A DNA stretch of 64,000 bases from Bacillota bacterium (GTDB taxonomy: Bacteria > Bacillota > Clostridia > Acetivibrionales > DSM-1351), in the NCBI GenBank assembly GCA_023444055.1, contig JAEZRV010000092.1, positions 7,288 through 71,287 of the forward strand, written 5' to 3'. Shown here piece after piece: positions 27,862 to 36,700 of this stretch (position 1 is its first letter; each line of letters opens with the position of its first letter). The notes under the pieces were generated by a model that was not told the origin of the DNA, did not search any database, and worked only from the letters and a program-made list of their open reading frames with translations. A program made the position numbers and the translations under genes.

Positions 27862-28944
27862 TTATGCCACCTCACTTTCTGCAATGAGCCATTTTTCCAC
27901 TTGATGTCCGTTGCGGCGGAGTTCAAATATCTCCTCCTCAATATGTTCATCAGTATAAAGAGATACTATTAAAATATCTGTGTTCCTAGAAATTGTGTTT
28001 CTCATCGACTTAATCATTGTATGAAAAGAAACGGTTCTGTTAAGTTGAAGTTTAGCCATAGCTTCAAGAATAGCGTATAGCTGCGTTTGGCTACAGCGTG
28101 ATGGTATATTTACATATTCTGTTTCATCCCTAAAATGTCCATTTGAGCAAAATCCGGTCGCAATGCCCTGTTTTATTGCTTTTTCAACGACAGCAGCACA
28201 GAAATGAATACCATATTCTATTTTTTTGCTTTCCTCTTCATTTGGAAATAAATCCTGTCTTTCGCTGGTATCTATATTAAAAAGTATCATTATATTTGAA
28301 TTGGCAGAGTAATCATATTTGTAAACTTGAAGCTGATTTGTTCTTGCAGAAGCCTTCCAGTTTATCGAAGACATTGGATCACCTGCCTGATATTCTCGAA
28401 CACCAGCAACAAGAAAAGGGTCTGGATTTATAAAGCGACGTACTACAACATCGCCCTGCAGTGAGTGAAAGCAATTTATCAGTTTATCCTCACTCAAAGG
28501 ATTAGGATAAACTAAAAGTCTTGTATCATTATCATATGTAACAATTTTAGACATAAGCCCAAATATATCTCCAGCAGTAATTGTTACATTGCCTACATTA
28601 TAATCCCCACGAGACAAACAAGTCATCTCATGCGTTCTCTTTATTCTATAAAATGGCATAATAGAAAATACGCTTCTATGATATCCTCCTTGTGAGGTAT
28701 GCATGTTCTCAATGCTACCAAGCCTTAAATTAGGATTGATGAGTGACTCTGCCTTCATCCACGCAATCGGTAGAAAATTATTATTTTCTATATCCTCAAA
28801 CATTAGGATTTTCTCACCTTCAAATACGGCACTCTCAGATACTGTCCTTTTATAAACCATTCCTCTCAAATTAAAATATTTATATAAAAGAATTTCAACT
28901 ATAACCATTAACGGCAACGTAAGTGCAATCCTTAAAAATAGCAT
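27862..28944 (-). CDS. DUF58 (vWA-like) protein of MoxR operon
   Basis: The 360-residue protein starts at ATG 28944 (MLFLRIALTLPLMVIVE), chosen because five other genes with the same leader use an ATG at the same distance from the hairpin; an in-frame ATG at 28956 is possible. One or two N-terminal membrane segments are followed by the DUF58 signature VREYQAGDPMSSINWKASART (about 207-227). These proteins are clients or partners of MoxR AAA+ ATPases, thought to act in metal-centre or envelope-protein maturation. MoxR lies upstream and the DUF4129 protein downstream. The leader carries a 338-bp insertion, so expression may be changed. Confidence 0.88.
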   Translation of the reverse strand: MLFLRIALTLPLMVIVEILLYKYFNLRGMVYKRTVSESAVFEGEKILMFEDIENNNFLPIAWMKAESLINPNLRLGSIENMHTSQGGYHRSVFSIMPFYRIKRTHEMTCLSRGDYNVGNVTITAGDIFGLMSKIVTYDNDTRLLVYPNPLSEDKLINCFHSLQGDVVVRRFINPDPFLVAGVREYQAGDPMSSINWKASARTNQLQVYKYDYSANSNIMILFNIDTSERQDLFPNEEESKKIEYGIHFCAAVVEKAIKQGIATGFCSNGHFRDETEYVNIPSRCSQTQLYAILEAMAKLQLNRTVSFHTMIKSMRNTISRNTDILIVSLYTDEHIEEEIFELRRNGHQVEKWLIAESEVA

Positions 28945-29355
28945 AAATACATCCATGTCCCACATTCTACACAAGAACTACAAAGGTCTGTTGCAAAACA
29001 AAAAATATGATATATCAACGGTAAACTGCTTAAATAGTACTCCCGTGCAGTATATATCTATGGCTAGCTCACGAATTTGACGCTGAAATAGTTGCGGTTC
29101 AGAACAAGCACTTCCGCCGACCGTATTACACTCGACATCCTGTCTCGGGGTAATACTCACAGCTACTTCCTGTAGCTGTGTCGGCTACAATACTTGTTCT
29201 TCACCTACTATTTCTAGCATCAATTTCTAACCGAGCTTCTCCATTGATATATATTGCACTCACGTACCATTTTAGCAATAAGTCATTGGTATACAGAAAT
29301 TGTTGTTTTGCAACAGTCCTTGACAGAAATGACATGGACTCGGCACCTCCTTTTT
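28945..29355 (-). promoter_or_regulatory. SD-hairpin-start leader, copy at DUF58 gene (interrupted)
   Basis: A GGAGGTG site (29344-29350) is followed by the arm GTCCATGTC (29331-29339). The partner GACATGGAT (28951-28959) lies 6 bases before the ATG at 28944. Apart from the 338-bp element at 28983-29320 the leader closely matches the DUF4397 gene leader: removing the insert joins ATTTCTGTCA to TGTAGTTCTTGTG, against ATTTCTTTCA and TGTAGTTTTGTG. Confidence 0.8.
28983..29320. mobile_element. 338-bp MITE-like element with terminal inverted repeats
   Basis: The ends are inverted repeats of AGG(T/A)CTGTTGCAAAACA, 15-16 bp with one mismatch. The interior has no transposase; a 60-codon frame inside has no family and looks fortuitous. 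A second copy begins at 63840 and is nearly identical over its first 130 bases. The insertion point is fixed exactly by comparison with the uninterrupted DUF4397 leader. No clear target duplication is visible; at most one or two bases. Confidence 0.82.
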
Positions 29356-29395
29356 AATGTATTAGTAATTTCTTTAGCCTTTCCTTCAAAAGCTC

Positions 29396-30340
29396 TTATT
29401 CAAGCGGAACTTCGTTATGCTCAAGAATATCAATAATAATTTTTTCACCAGCATTTACACTTTGACCTGAAAGACCTTTAGGAATTATTCTATGAGCCAA
29501 TACAGGTACTGCCATAGCTTTGACATCATCAGGAGTGACAAAGACTCTTCCAGCTAGTAAAGCCTTTACCTGAATGGCCTTAAGAAGTGCTAAAGAACCT
29601 CGTGGACTAATACCTAAATGTACACCAGAGTGTTTTCTTGATGCCTCTGTGATTTTTGTTATGTACGCCAAAATATCATCTGATACCTTAACTAAAGAAT
29701 AAACTTTTGAGGCTTCGACTATATCCTGCGCGGAAACAACGCTATTTAGTTCAACAAGTGGATTATGTTCTTTAAATCTCTTTAGAATATCTATTTCAGA
29801 CTTGCTATTTGGGTAGCCCATAGAGGTTTTAATTAGGAATCTGTCTAATTGTGCCTCTGGCAAAGGAAAAGTCCCTTGAATTTCCACAGGGTTTTGCGTT
29901 GCAATAACTAGAAAAGGCGATGATAATTTCTTTGTTTCACCATCAATAGTTACCTGTTTCTCCTCCATACACTCTAACATAGCAGACTGAGTACGAGGAG
30001 TAGCACGATTAATTTCATCAGCTAACACTATATTTGAAAATATTGGACCAGGTCTAAATGTAAATTGATTTTCTTTTTGATTATAGAAATTTATGCCTGT
30101 CACATCTGATGGCAGAAGGTCTGGCGTGAACTGTATGCGTCGAAAATTACAATCAATAGATGCTGCTAATGCCCTTGCAAATACTGTCTTACCAGTTCCA
30201 GGTACATCTTCAAGCAGCATATGCCCACCTGTAATAACGCAGATCAATGATAAATCTATAATATTTTCCTTGTCAACAATAACCTTAGAAACATTTTGTT
30301 TTATTTTTTCAACTAATAATTTAATATCCTGTAACTCCAT
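29396..30340 (-). CDS. MoxR-family AAA+ ATPase
   Basis: The 314-residue protein has Walker A GDVPGTGKT-type sequence (LLEDVPGTGKTVFARAL, about 38-54), Walker B IVLADEINRATPRTQSALLE-like, sensor 1 VIATQNPVEIQGTFPLPEAQLDRF and the C-terminal lid PRGSLALLKA. MoxR ATPases act as chaperones for envelope or metalloprotein assembly with DUF58/vWA partners. ATG has AAAGGGAG 13 bases before it. The next gene (DUF58) begins about 450 bp downstream because of the inserted element. Nothing clear was found in 30341-30614 except several TTTTATCTG repeats. Confidence 0.93.
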   Translation of the reverse strand: MELQDIKLLVEKIKQNVSKVIVDKENIIDLSLICVITGGHMLLEDVPGTGKTVFARALAASIDCNFRRIQFTPDLLPSDVTGINFYNQKENQFTFRPGPIFSNIVLADEINRATPRTQSAMLECMEEKQVTIDGETKKLSSPFLVIATQNPVEIQGTFPLPEAQLDRFLIKTSMGYPNSKSEIDILKRFKEHNPLVELNSVVSAQDIVEASKVYSLVKVSDDILAYITKITEASRKHSGVHLGISPRGSLALLKAIQVKALLAGRVFVTPDDVKAMAVPVLAHRIIPKGLSGQSVNAGEKIIIDILEHNEVPLE

Positions 30341-30614
30341 AATTTTATATACTCCCTTTAAGTTTTTCCTAATTATAACATATGAAAAGGAAAATCTATG
30401 GGTGGATGTTGTTCAAATTAGGTTCAAATCTTGTCAAGGTTAATGGTTTTCAATTCCAGTTTGTTTTATATTTGTGATTGTTTGTATAATTTTGTTCATG
30501 CCTAATATACATACTCTCAAACTAATATCCTAATTTGTCAAAACCTCTAATTAATTATACACTTGTTACATGTTTTTATCTGTTTAATGTGCTTTTATCT
30601 GTGTCTTATCTGTT

Positions 30615-30986
30615 TTATTCTTTACTGCGCTTTTTATCTTTAGTCTTACCGAATATTTCATATATGCCCATAGCAAATAGGAACACGCCAAAAATCTTTC
30701 GTAATATGTCTCCATCCATTGATAAAGCAATATTTGAACCTATAATTGCGCCACCTAATCCGAAAAGCAAAATAGGTATGCCTACTTTAAAGTCAACATT
30801 TTTGTGCTTAATATGGATTGCAAGTGCTACTATAGCAGTAGGTATGAAGAATAGTAAATTAACGCTCTGTGCCACATGCTGTTCAGGTTTAACAAAAAAA
30901 ACAAGTGCTGGTATTAGAATTGCTCCTCCACCTATCCCCATTCCGCTTATAATTCCAGCTGCTAAACCTATTAATACAACTATCAT
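30615..30986 (-). CDS. half-size TauE/SafE family permease B
   Basis: The 123-residue protein has about four membrane segments and the family motif GMGIGGGAILIPALVFF near residue 17, followed by QSVNLLFFIPTA. Full TauE/SafE proteins (about 250 residues) hold two such halves. The second half-size gene lies 114 bp upstream, so the two probably assemble as a heterodimeric anion (sulfite, sulfonate or other organic anion) transporter. ATG follows AGGAGAAACGGA. The substrate is unknown. Confidence 0.85.
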   Translation of the reverse strand: MIVVLIGLAAGIISGMGIGGGAILIPALVFFVKPEQHVAQSVNLLFFIPTAIVALAIHIKHKNVDFKVGIPILLFGLGGAIIGSNIALSMDGDILRKIFGVFLFAMGIYEIFGKTKDKKRSKE

Positions 30987-31099
30987 TCCGTTTCTCCTGC
31001 TTCCTGATTATTATTGATAGATAATATATTCAACTTTCCCACCACATTATGGACTCTTTTCTGTCGCTTGCAGAAAAGCCCATCAAAATACAAACAGCA

Positions 31100-31471
31100 T
31101 TAAAAAATCATTTTAAAAGCTGCAATTATCATAAATGCTCCAAATATTTTTCTTAGTAAACCTGATGGGCATTTGTTAAGTAAAAAAGCTCCTATAGCTC
31201 CGCCTACCACTCCACCGGCCATAGCCTTCCATGTTATATTCCAATCCACGTAGTTATTTGACAAGTAAAAATATGTGCTTACCAAAGTTAAAGGTAATAT
31301 AATCAGCAAAGCTGTTGCATGAGCTTTATGATCATCTTCTCCCAATAAAAACACCATAGCTGGAACTGCAATAGTTCCGCCTCCTGAGCCAAAAAGACCA
31401 TTTGCAATCCCAGCTGCAAATCCAATACCAATGTATTTAATTATTTTTAATGCTCTGTTTGACATAGCCAT
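31100..31471 (-). CDS. half-size TauE/SafE family permease A
   Basis: The 123-residue protein has about four membrane segments. Its motif is GIANGLFGSGGGTIAVPAMVF, followed by HATALLIILPLTLVSTYFY, the family pattern. It resembles the next gene in size and layout. ATG has AAGGTAAGGATATA before it. It is the first gene of the pair; the divergent AI-2E permease gene begins at 31713. Confidence 0.85.
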   Translation of the reverse strand: MAMSNRALKIIKYIGIGFAAGIANGLFGSGGGTIAVPAMVFLLGEDDHKAHATALLIILPLTLVSTYFYLSNNYVDWNITWKAMAGGVVGGAIGAFLLNKCPSGLLRKIFGAFMIIAAFKMIF

Positions 31472-31712
31472 TATATCCTTACCTTTTTAAAATAGCCTGA
31501 ATGTTTGGAATAGTCTAAATATTTAAATAGTATTTTATAGCCATTTGTTCAAAACTTAGTATTCCCCATATCTTTAATAACATAAGATAAAATATATTAA
31601 TGACTTAAAAAATCTTGTATATTTTAACACTACAAATTATAATCTAGTGTATATAGAAAATTAGTTTTAAATAGAAAAAATGCAAAATAATCAAATTAAC
31701 CATGAGGTGTAT

Positions 31713-32951
31713 ATGGAAAACGGTGTAAATAGTAGCAATAATAGTAACAATAATAATACCACTAAAAAAATAAGTGCTAGCACTTACAATTTATTTGGTA
31801 GTAAGTTTTTCAGATATGGATGTTATCTTTTATTGAGTTTATTGATAATATTTATGTTTAGGAAAATTGATTTCTTCATTGATCCAATTAGAAGCTTTAT
31901 TTACTCAATAATTTTTCCTCTTCTTTTTGGAGGAATTCTCTATTATGTTTTAAGACCACTTGTAAGATTACTGGAAAAAGCTAAACTTCCTAGGATTTTA
32001 GCTGTATTACTGTCATTTGTAATCGTGCTTTTTGCCTTAACTGTATTTTTCACTTATACAGGCTCTGTTATTGGTACTCAGTTTACTGAATTTAGGCAAA
32101 GTCTACCATATATTTATTCAAAAGCTCAAAGTACAGTTAACAGCATTTTAGATAGTAACTTTTTAAGTTATTTCAGCATTCCAGAAATACAAAGCTTAAA
32201 TTTGACTGCCAAGCTTTCTGAATTAGCAGGAAACATTACCAAAAGTCTGGGAACAGGTACTATCAACTTTATTGGAACTATTACAAACATTGGTTCTATT
32301 ATAGTAATTATACCTATTGTTTTGTTTTACTTCCTTATTGATAGTCATAAATTTTCACCAAGCGTTGTTAGGTTCGCCCCAATAAAACATAAAAAAAACA
32401 TCAGAGAGATATTAGCTGATATAGATTTAGTATTATCTAATTACATTGCCGGTCAGCTTTTAGTTGCTTTCTTAATAGGTGTTTCCATGTATATAGGCTA
32501 CTTGATAATTGGTCTAAAGTACTCGTTAATATTAGCAATCTTTGCGATGATAACCTGTATCATCCCCTTTTTCGGTCCTTGGTTGGGTATAATTCCAGCT
32601 ATTCTTTTATCATTAGCAAGCGGTAATCCTTTTATGGCTCTTAAAATATTAATAGTAATGCTTATTGTACAACAAATAGACAATAGCTTCATATCTCCTC
32701 AAGTTATGAAGAAAAGCATGGATATTCACCCTTTGACTGTAATACTCTTGTTGATGGGAATTATACCTATTTTGGGATTTATCGGGTTAATTATAGTTAT
32801 TCCACTTTATTCAGCTATTAAAGTCACAATAAAAAACATTGTAGAAATGTACTATCCTGAATATTCTAAAACATTAGATTTTGACAAACCTACACAGGCA
32901 CCGCAGGAAAAGAAATCTATTAATATACCTTTACCCAAAAAGAAGAAATAG
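31713..32951 (+). CDS. AI-2E family transporter (PerM/YdiK-like)
   Basis: The frame is open from 31680, but the ATG at 31713 (MENGVNSSNN) is preceded by GAGGTGTAT and the earlier one has no site. The protein has 412 residues. An Asn-rich N-terminus leads into eight membrane segments in the family arrangement, with the central soluble region (about 100-180) and the conserved VPLYSAIKV-like end (IVIPLYSAIKVTIKNIV). A basic tail (PLPKKKK) ends the protein. This family includes TqsA and Na/H antiporters; the substrate is unknown. It is a single gene with a terminator. Confidence 0.88.
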   Translation: MENGVNSSNNSNNNNTTKKISASTYNLFGSKFFRYGCYLLLSLLIIFMFRKIDFFIDPIRSFIYSIIFPLLFGGILYYVLRPLVRLLEKAKLPRILAVLLSFVIVLFALTVFFTYTGSVIGTQFTEFRQSLPYIYSKAQSTVNSILDSNFLSYFSIPEIQSLNLTAKLSELAGNITKSLGTGTINFIGTITNIGSIIVIIPIVLFYFLIDSHKFSPSVVRFAPIKHKKNIREILADIDLVLSNYIAGQLLVAFLIGVSMYIGYLIIGLKYSLILAIFAMITCIIPFFGPWLGIIPAILLSLASGNPFMALKILIVMLIVQQIDNSFISPQVMKKSMDIHPLTVILLLMGIIPILGFIGLIIVIPLYSAIKVTIKNIVEMYYPEYSKTLDFDKPTQAPQEKKSINIPLPKKKK

Positions 32952-32973
32952 GAATATCATTCAGCTTATAATA

Positions 32974-33020
32974 TGCACCCCAAATGTTTAGACAAATTAT
33001 ATCTAATATTTGGAAGTGCA
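32974..33020 (+). terminator. terminator after AI-2E family gene
   Basis: TGCAC..CCAAAT pairs with ATTTGG..GTGCA over a 22-base loop and is followed by TTTAATTTT. It lies 22 bases after the stop. Confidence 0.7.
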
Positions 33021-33224
33021 TTTAATTTTAACAAATTACTCAATAGAACTAAAAACAGAAATCATATATCCTATAAATAATATTATATTAATTTTAGAGA
33101 TAATATCACTTTTTATGAATATATTTATAGAGAGCGCTATTTAAAATGATAAGACATATCATGCTTACCATATCTAGGTAAATATCTAGGTGAATAGTGT
33201 GAAATTTATAAAACATCTTAAAAA

Positions 33225-33293
33225 AGGGGGGGATCTAGTCCATACCATTAATTTAGTGTGTTCCGTATCAAATTTAGGGGTATGGATATAATT
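33225..33293 (+). promoter_or_regulatory. SD-hairpin-start leader, copy at 33294 gene
   Basis: An A5-G7 Shine-Dalgarno (33226-33232) is followed by arm TCCATACC (33239-33246), pairing perfectly with GGTATGGA (33279-33286) across a 32-base loop. The gene ATG begins 7 bases after the 3' arm. The micro-ORF frame in the 5' arm starts with ATA: ATA-Pro-Leu-Ile-stop. Confidence 0.8.
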
Positions 33294-34289
33294 ATGCAAA
33301 ATAATGCAAAGAGACTTATTATAATTTCTCTATTGTTAATTTGTTTTTCTATAATTGCCATATGCATACGCGTCAATGATCAACAACAATCTTCTAAACA
33401 TTGTATATCTGGCGGCTACCTTAAGCAAGCTTCAAAAAGTGATGACTTAGACATATATGATGGCAGCTTATCAAGACAAACAATATCCATAATAAACAAA
33501 AAAATGTCCAACCAGAACGAAACCTTTTTTAGACCTTCCAAGGTTATAGCAATAAATAATAATTTCCCTGATATAAATAGCTTTTCACAGACATTTGAAA
33601 ATGGTATTGTGCCGACTTCACTCATAGACAATCCTGAAAACACGATAATAAATTATTTTAGTGTTTTACAGCAAGCATCCTACCTTACAGAAAGCAAAAA
33701 TGGAGGATGCGGAGATGTAGGTTACTCTAAAACTCCATATCCAATTGCTTATAAATTTCTATCAGAAAACAATAAGAAATCTATGTCTTATGACGTTTAT
33801 TTAACCTCTTATGAAGGTATTGGCCATATAAATTTACTAAAAGTACTTCCAATTATAACAAAGAATACAAATGAATATAAATACTTTATAGAACTTGAAA
33901 TACTTGAAGGAAGCAATGTTGGTGTCACAACATTTAATTATTATACAGGCGAGCTTATTCTTACTAAAACAAATGAGTTATTCTATATTGATTCTTTATA
34001 TTTAATTCCTGAAGATTTCTTCTTTGCAGCCTATCATGGATGGGCACATAATGCAGAGATGTATGTTGAAATAGTATATGGAAACTGGTGTGGCTTAATC
34101 ATGAAACAATACGCTCCAGAACAAGACGATTATAAGAAAAAAATAATTATTGATGGTGTCGATAATAAAAAATACATGTTTGAGTTCGCCAAACTCACTA
34201 ATGGCACTGATATACTTATCAACTCTCTAGTCAAAGAAGACAACAATTGGATACCAGTAGAAATAAATCGGGATCAGCAGAGTTCTTAG
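33294..34289 (+). CDS. membrane-anchored hypothetical protein
   Basis: Start ATG at 33294 (MQNNAKRLIIISLLLICF) is chosen by the fixed spacing to the hairpin leader; in-frame ATG at 33282 gives an extra MDII. The protein has 331 residues. A single N-terminal membrane segment (about 8-26) is followed by a soluble extracellular region with mixed strands and no recognised family. A Gly/Cys stretch ESKNGGCGDVGYSKTPYP and an aromatic segment FFFAAYHGWAHNAEMY stand out. It may be an extracytoplasmic binding or sporulation-type protein, but there is no direct support. Single gene, convergent with the flavodoxin. Confidence 0.7.
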   Translation: MQNNAKRLIIISLLLICFSIIAICIRVNDQQQSSKHCISGGYLKQASKSDDLDIYDGSLSRQTISIINKKMSNQNETFFRPSKVIAINNNFPDINSFSQTFENGIVPTSLIDNPENTIINYFSVLQQASYLTESKNGGCGDVGYSKTPYPIAYKFLSENNKKSMSYDVYLTSYEGIGHINLLKVLPIITKNTNEYKYFIELEILEGSNVGVTTFNYYTGELILTKTNELFYIDSLYLIPEDFFFAAYHGWAHNAEMYVEIVYGNWCGLIMKQYAPEQDDYKKKIIIDGVDNKKYMFEFAKLTNGTDILINSLVKEDNNWIPVEINRDQQSS

Positions 34290-34340
34290 GTTATATGGAG
34301 CTTTAGCGACATAGAACCTTAGAAATCGCAATCGGGATAA

Positions 34341-34379
34341 TTACTGCCACTTATCGAGTTTCGAGATTAGTGGCAGTTT
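34341..34379. terminator. hairpin between convergent genes
   Basis: ACTGCCACT pairs perfectly with AGTGGCAGT around a 21-base loop, between the stop at 34289 and the flavodoxin stop at 34401. T-runs are short, so it may be a weak bidirectional terminator. Confidence 0.6.
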
Positions 34380-34400
34380 ATCATTCTCCCCAAATAATGC

Positions 34401-34835
34401 TTAAGATTTTAAGCTATCGTGTACCTTTCTTGCAAATGCCTTTGCTGCTTTAATATCTTCGCTGTCTGGTTTATTTCTATTAAAAAATATGAAATATTTA
34501 CCTTTGCATGAAAATGTCTCATCAACAACATTTATTCCCTTCTCTTTCAATAAAGACTTAACAGTTTCTATCGCCCTCTTATCGTCTCCACCCTTTGTGC
34601 CAAATACTGCTACATTTTTAACCCTATCGCTATTTAATGTTCTTACAAATTCAATCATTTTAGGGTCTGGCTTTCCAGCATATACTCCTGTTCCCAGAAA
34701 AAGCAATTGCACTTTCTCTGGAGGATATGCAGGAGGCACTTGCTCAGTCTTTGGTACTTCTAACTCCTCTGCTATTGCCTCAGCAACTTTTTTTGTGTTT
34801 CCACCTTTACTATAGTACAAAACCCATGTTTTCAT
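34401..34835 (-). CDS. flavodoxin-family protein
   Basis: The 144-residue protein has the FMN phosphate loop YYSKGGNTKKVAEAI at residues 7-21, the second FMN loop FLGTGVYAGKPDPK and GTKGGDDKRAIETV. It is an electron carrier or menaquinone-type oxidoreductase related to MioC/flavodoxin; the partner is unknown. ATG has GAGGGGTTAAGC before it. It is a single gene. Confidence 0.87.
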   Translation of the reverse strand: MKTWVLYYSKGGNTKKVAEAIAEELEVPKTEQVPPAYPPEKVQLLFLGTGVYAGKPDPKMIEFVRTLNSDRVKNVAVFGTKGGDDKRAIETVKSLLKEKGINVVDETFSCKGKYFIFFNRNKPDSEDIKAAKAFARKVHDSLKS

Positions 34836-35139
34836 GCTTAACCCCTCACATTTAAATTATTATATATTCGAATCAGCTTTGGATTCATACAAGTCAATCC
34901 AATAATTATTATACATTTTTTTCTTGAAAAAATAACTATTTTTTATCAATACATTTTCTAATTTTATCCTAGCTTAATAAGTTGTATCTTTATAAAAACC
35001 ACGTATTGATAAAATATAGGAATATAGCATAATCCACAACTTATTTTTACAATTTATCTCCAAATAAGCATGTTAATATATTGATAGAGAATAACAATAT
35101 TATCCTAAATTGAAATGCGCGACCATCGGAGGTTATAAC

Positions 35140-35841
35140 ATGAATAAAATATGCAGTATTATAATTTTGCTTTCAGTGTCTATACTTATCCTTAATGGGT
35201 ACGGTAGTACTGAAAATCAACAAGCTATCGCCGATACCACACAACAGGTTAAGCAAGCAGTAAAGGATACGCCACGTCAAGTAGGACAAAAGCAATATTC
35301 ATCAAGTATAGAAGGGTTCGAATTCGACAAATCCTACGATGAGGCAGATATCATCGCACAGGTTAAGATATTGGAATGGCTTGGCGAAAGCAATAACCCA
35401 GACGAAGGAGAATCAACATTTTTTAAAGCAAAATTAGAAAAAACATATAAAAACACTGGTGATAGTAGCTTAAAAGAAATAAAGCTATTACAGGATGGCA
35501 ATTCACATTATACAAATAAGGAATTACCTTTATTTAAAAATGGTGACAAATTGATACTATATCTAAAAAAAGCTGTCGGCGAAGGATATGAAGGTACTTA
35601 CTGGATATTGGGTAGTTACTCTGGAGTCTTCAGAATTATAAATACTGACGGTCAGGATTTTGTTGTAAAGCAGGTTGGAGACTGCCCACAATTATCATCT
35701 GCATTAGCCACAGAAGATAGTGCCAAGGTCAGAAAAATATTATTCGAGGAATACAAGATAGAATTTTCAAATGTAGGTAACCGCATACTTGAAATTTATG
35801 AACTGGATAAGGTTGAGAAGTTGATTAGTGATAGAAAGTAA
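35140..35841 (+). CDS. lipoprotein-like protein, paralog 1, lipobox Cys lost
   Basis: ATG at 35140 follows GGAGGTTATAAC; the protein has 233 residues. A signal sequence (SIIILLSVSILILNG) ends at a site where the paralog has LNGC but this copy has LNGY, so it cannot be lipidated by the normal route. The mature part has the conserved block DEADIIAQVKILEWLGESNN and KNGDKLILYLKK, shared with paralog 2 at about 90% identity through residue 185; the tails differ more. Function is unknown. It lies 149 bp before paralog 2, and the upstream flanks are also alike, so promoter and gene were duplicated together with an 851-bp offset. Confidence 0.75.
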   Translation: MNKICSIIILLSVSILILNGYGSTENQQAIADTTQQVKQAVKDTPRQVGQKQYSSSIEGFEFDKSYDEADIIAQVKILEWLGESNNPDEGESTFFKAKLEKTYKNTGDSSLKEIKLLQDGNSHYTNKELPLFKNGDKLILYLKKAVGEGYEGTYWILGSYSGVFRIINTDGQDFVVKQVGDCPQLSSALATEDSAKVRKILFEEYKIEFSNVGNRILEIYELDKVEKLISDRK

Positions 35842-35990
35842 CTCAAACCTTATAAAACTTATTATAAGTAATCCAACCAAAATTCGACTACCTAATTTTA
35901 CAATTTGTTTCAAACAAGTCTATTAATATATTAACAGATACAAGTAATATATTTAATAATTTTCAAACAATAACTATAGGAGGTAATAAA

Positions 35991-36698
35991 ATTAAAAAAA
36001 TATGCAGTATTATAATTTTGCTTTCAGTGTCTATACTTATCCTTAATGGGTGCGGTATTACTGAAAATCAACAAGCTATCGCCGATACCACACAACAGGT
36101 TAAGCAAGCTGTAAAGGATACGCCCCGTCAAGTAGGGCAAAAGCAATATTCATCAAGTATAGAAGGGTTCGAATTCGACAAATCCTACGATGAGGCAGAT
36201 ATCATCGCACAAGTGAAAATATTAGAATGGCTTGGCGAAAGTAATAACCCAGACGAAGGAGAATCAACATTTTTTAAAGCAAAATTAGAAAAAACATATA
36301 AAAACACTGTTGATAGTAGCTTAAAAGAAATAAAGTTATTACAGGATGGCAATTCACATTATACAAATAAAGAACTACCTTTATTTAAAAACGGTGACAA
36401 ATTGATACTATATCTAAAAAAGGCTGTCGGCGAAGGATATGAAGGTACTTACTGGATATTGGGTAGTTACTCTGGAGTCTTCAGAATTATAAATACTGAC
36501 GGTCAGGATTTTGTTGTCAAACAGGTCGGTGATTGTATCTCACTATCATCTGCAATAGCATCTGATGACAGTGATAAAATCATAAAAAAACTAAAAAAAG
36601 AGTATAAGGTAGAATTTTCTAATATAGATAAACGCTTACCTGTAACATATAAGCTGGATAAAGTTGAGAAGTTACTTAAAGATAGAAAGGAAAAGTGA
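35991..36698 (+). CDS. lipoprotein, paralog 2, with ATT in place of ATG start
   Basis: The reading frame aligned to paralog 1 begins with ATT at 35991, behind a strong AGGAGGTAATAAA site. A later in-frame TTG at 36018 would cut most of the signal sequence's charged start. From ATT it has 235 residues and an intact lipobox LNGC, so lipid anchoring is expected if translation starts there. ATT is a rare initiator, best known in infC. The product otherwise resembles paralog 1. The stop overlaps the following metalloprotease region by a few bases (AAAGTGAAAATG), so both are probably translated from one mRNA. Confidence 0.7.
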   Translation: MKKICSIIILLSVSILILNGCGITENQQAIADTTQQVKQAVKDTPRQVGQKQYSSSIEGFEFDKSYDEADIIAQVKILEWLGESNNPDEGESTFFKAKLEKTYKNTVDSSLKEIKLLQDGNSHYTNKELPLFKNGDKLILYLKKAVGEGYEGTYWILGSYSGVFRIINTDGQDFVVKQVGDCISLSSAIASDDSDKIIKKLKKEYKVEFSNIDKRLPVTYKLDKVEKLLKDRKEK

Positions 36699-36700
36699 AA

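Noticed and set aside
28978..29160. 60-codon frame MSITPRQDVE...
   Set aside because: It lies wholly inside the 338-bp inverted-repeat element and has no ribosome site or recognisable family.
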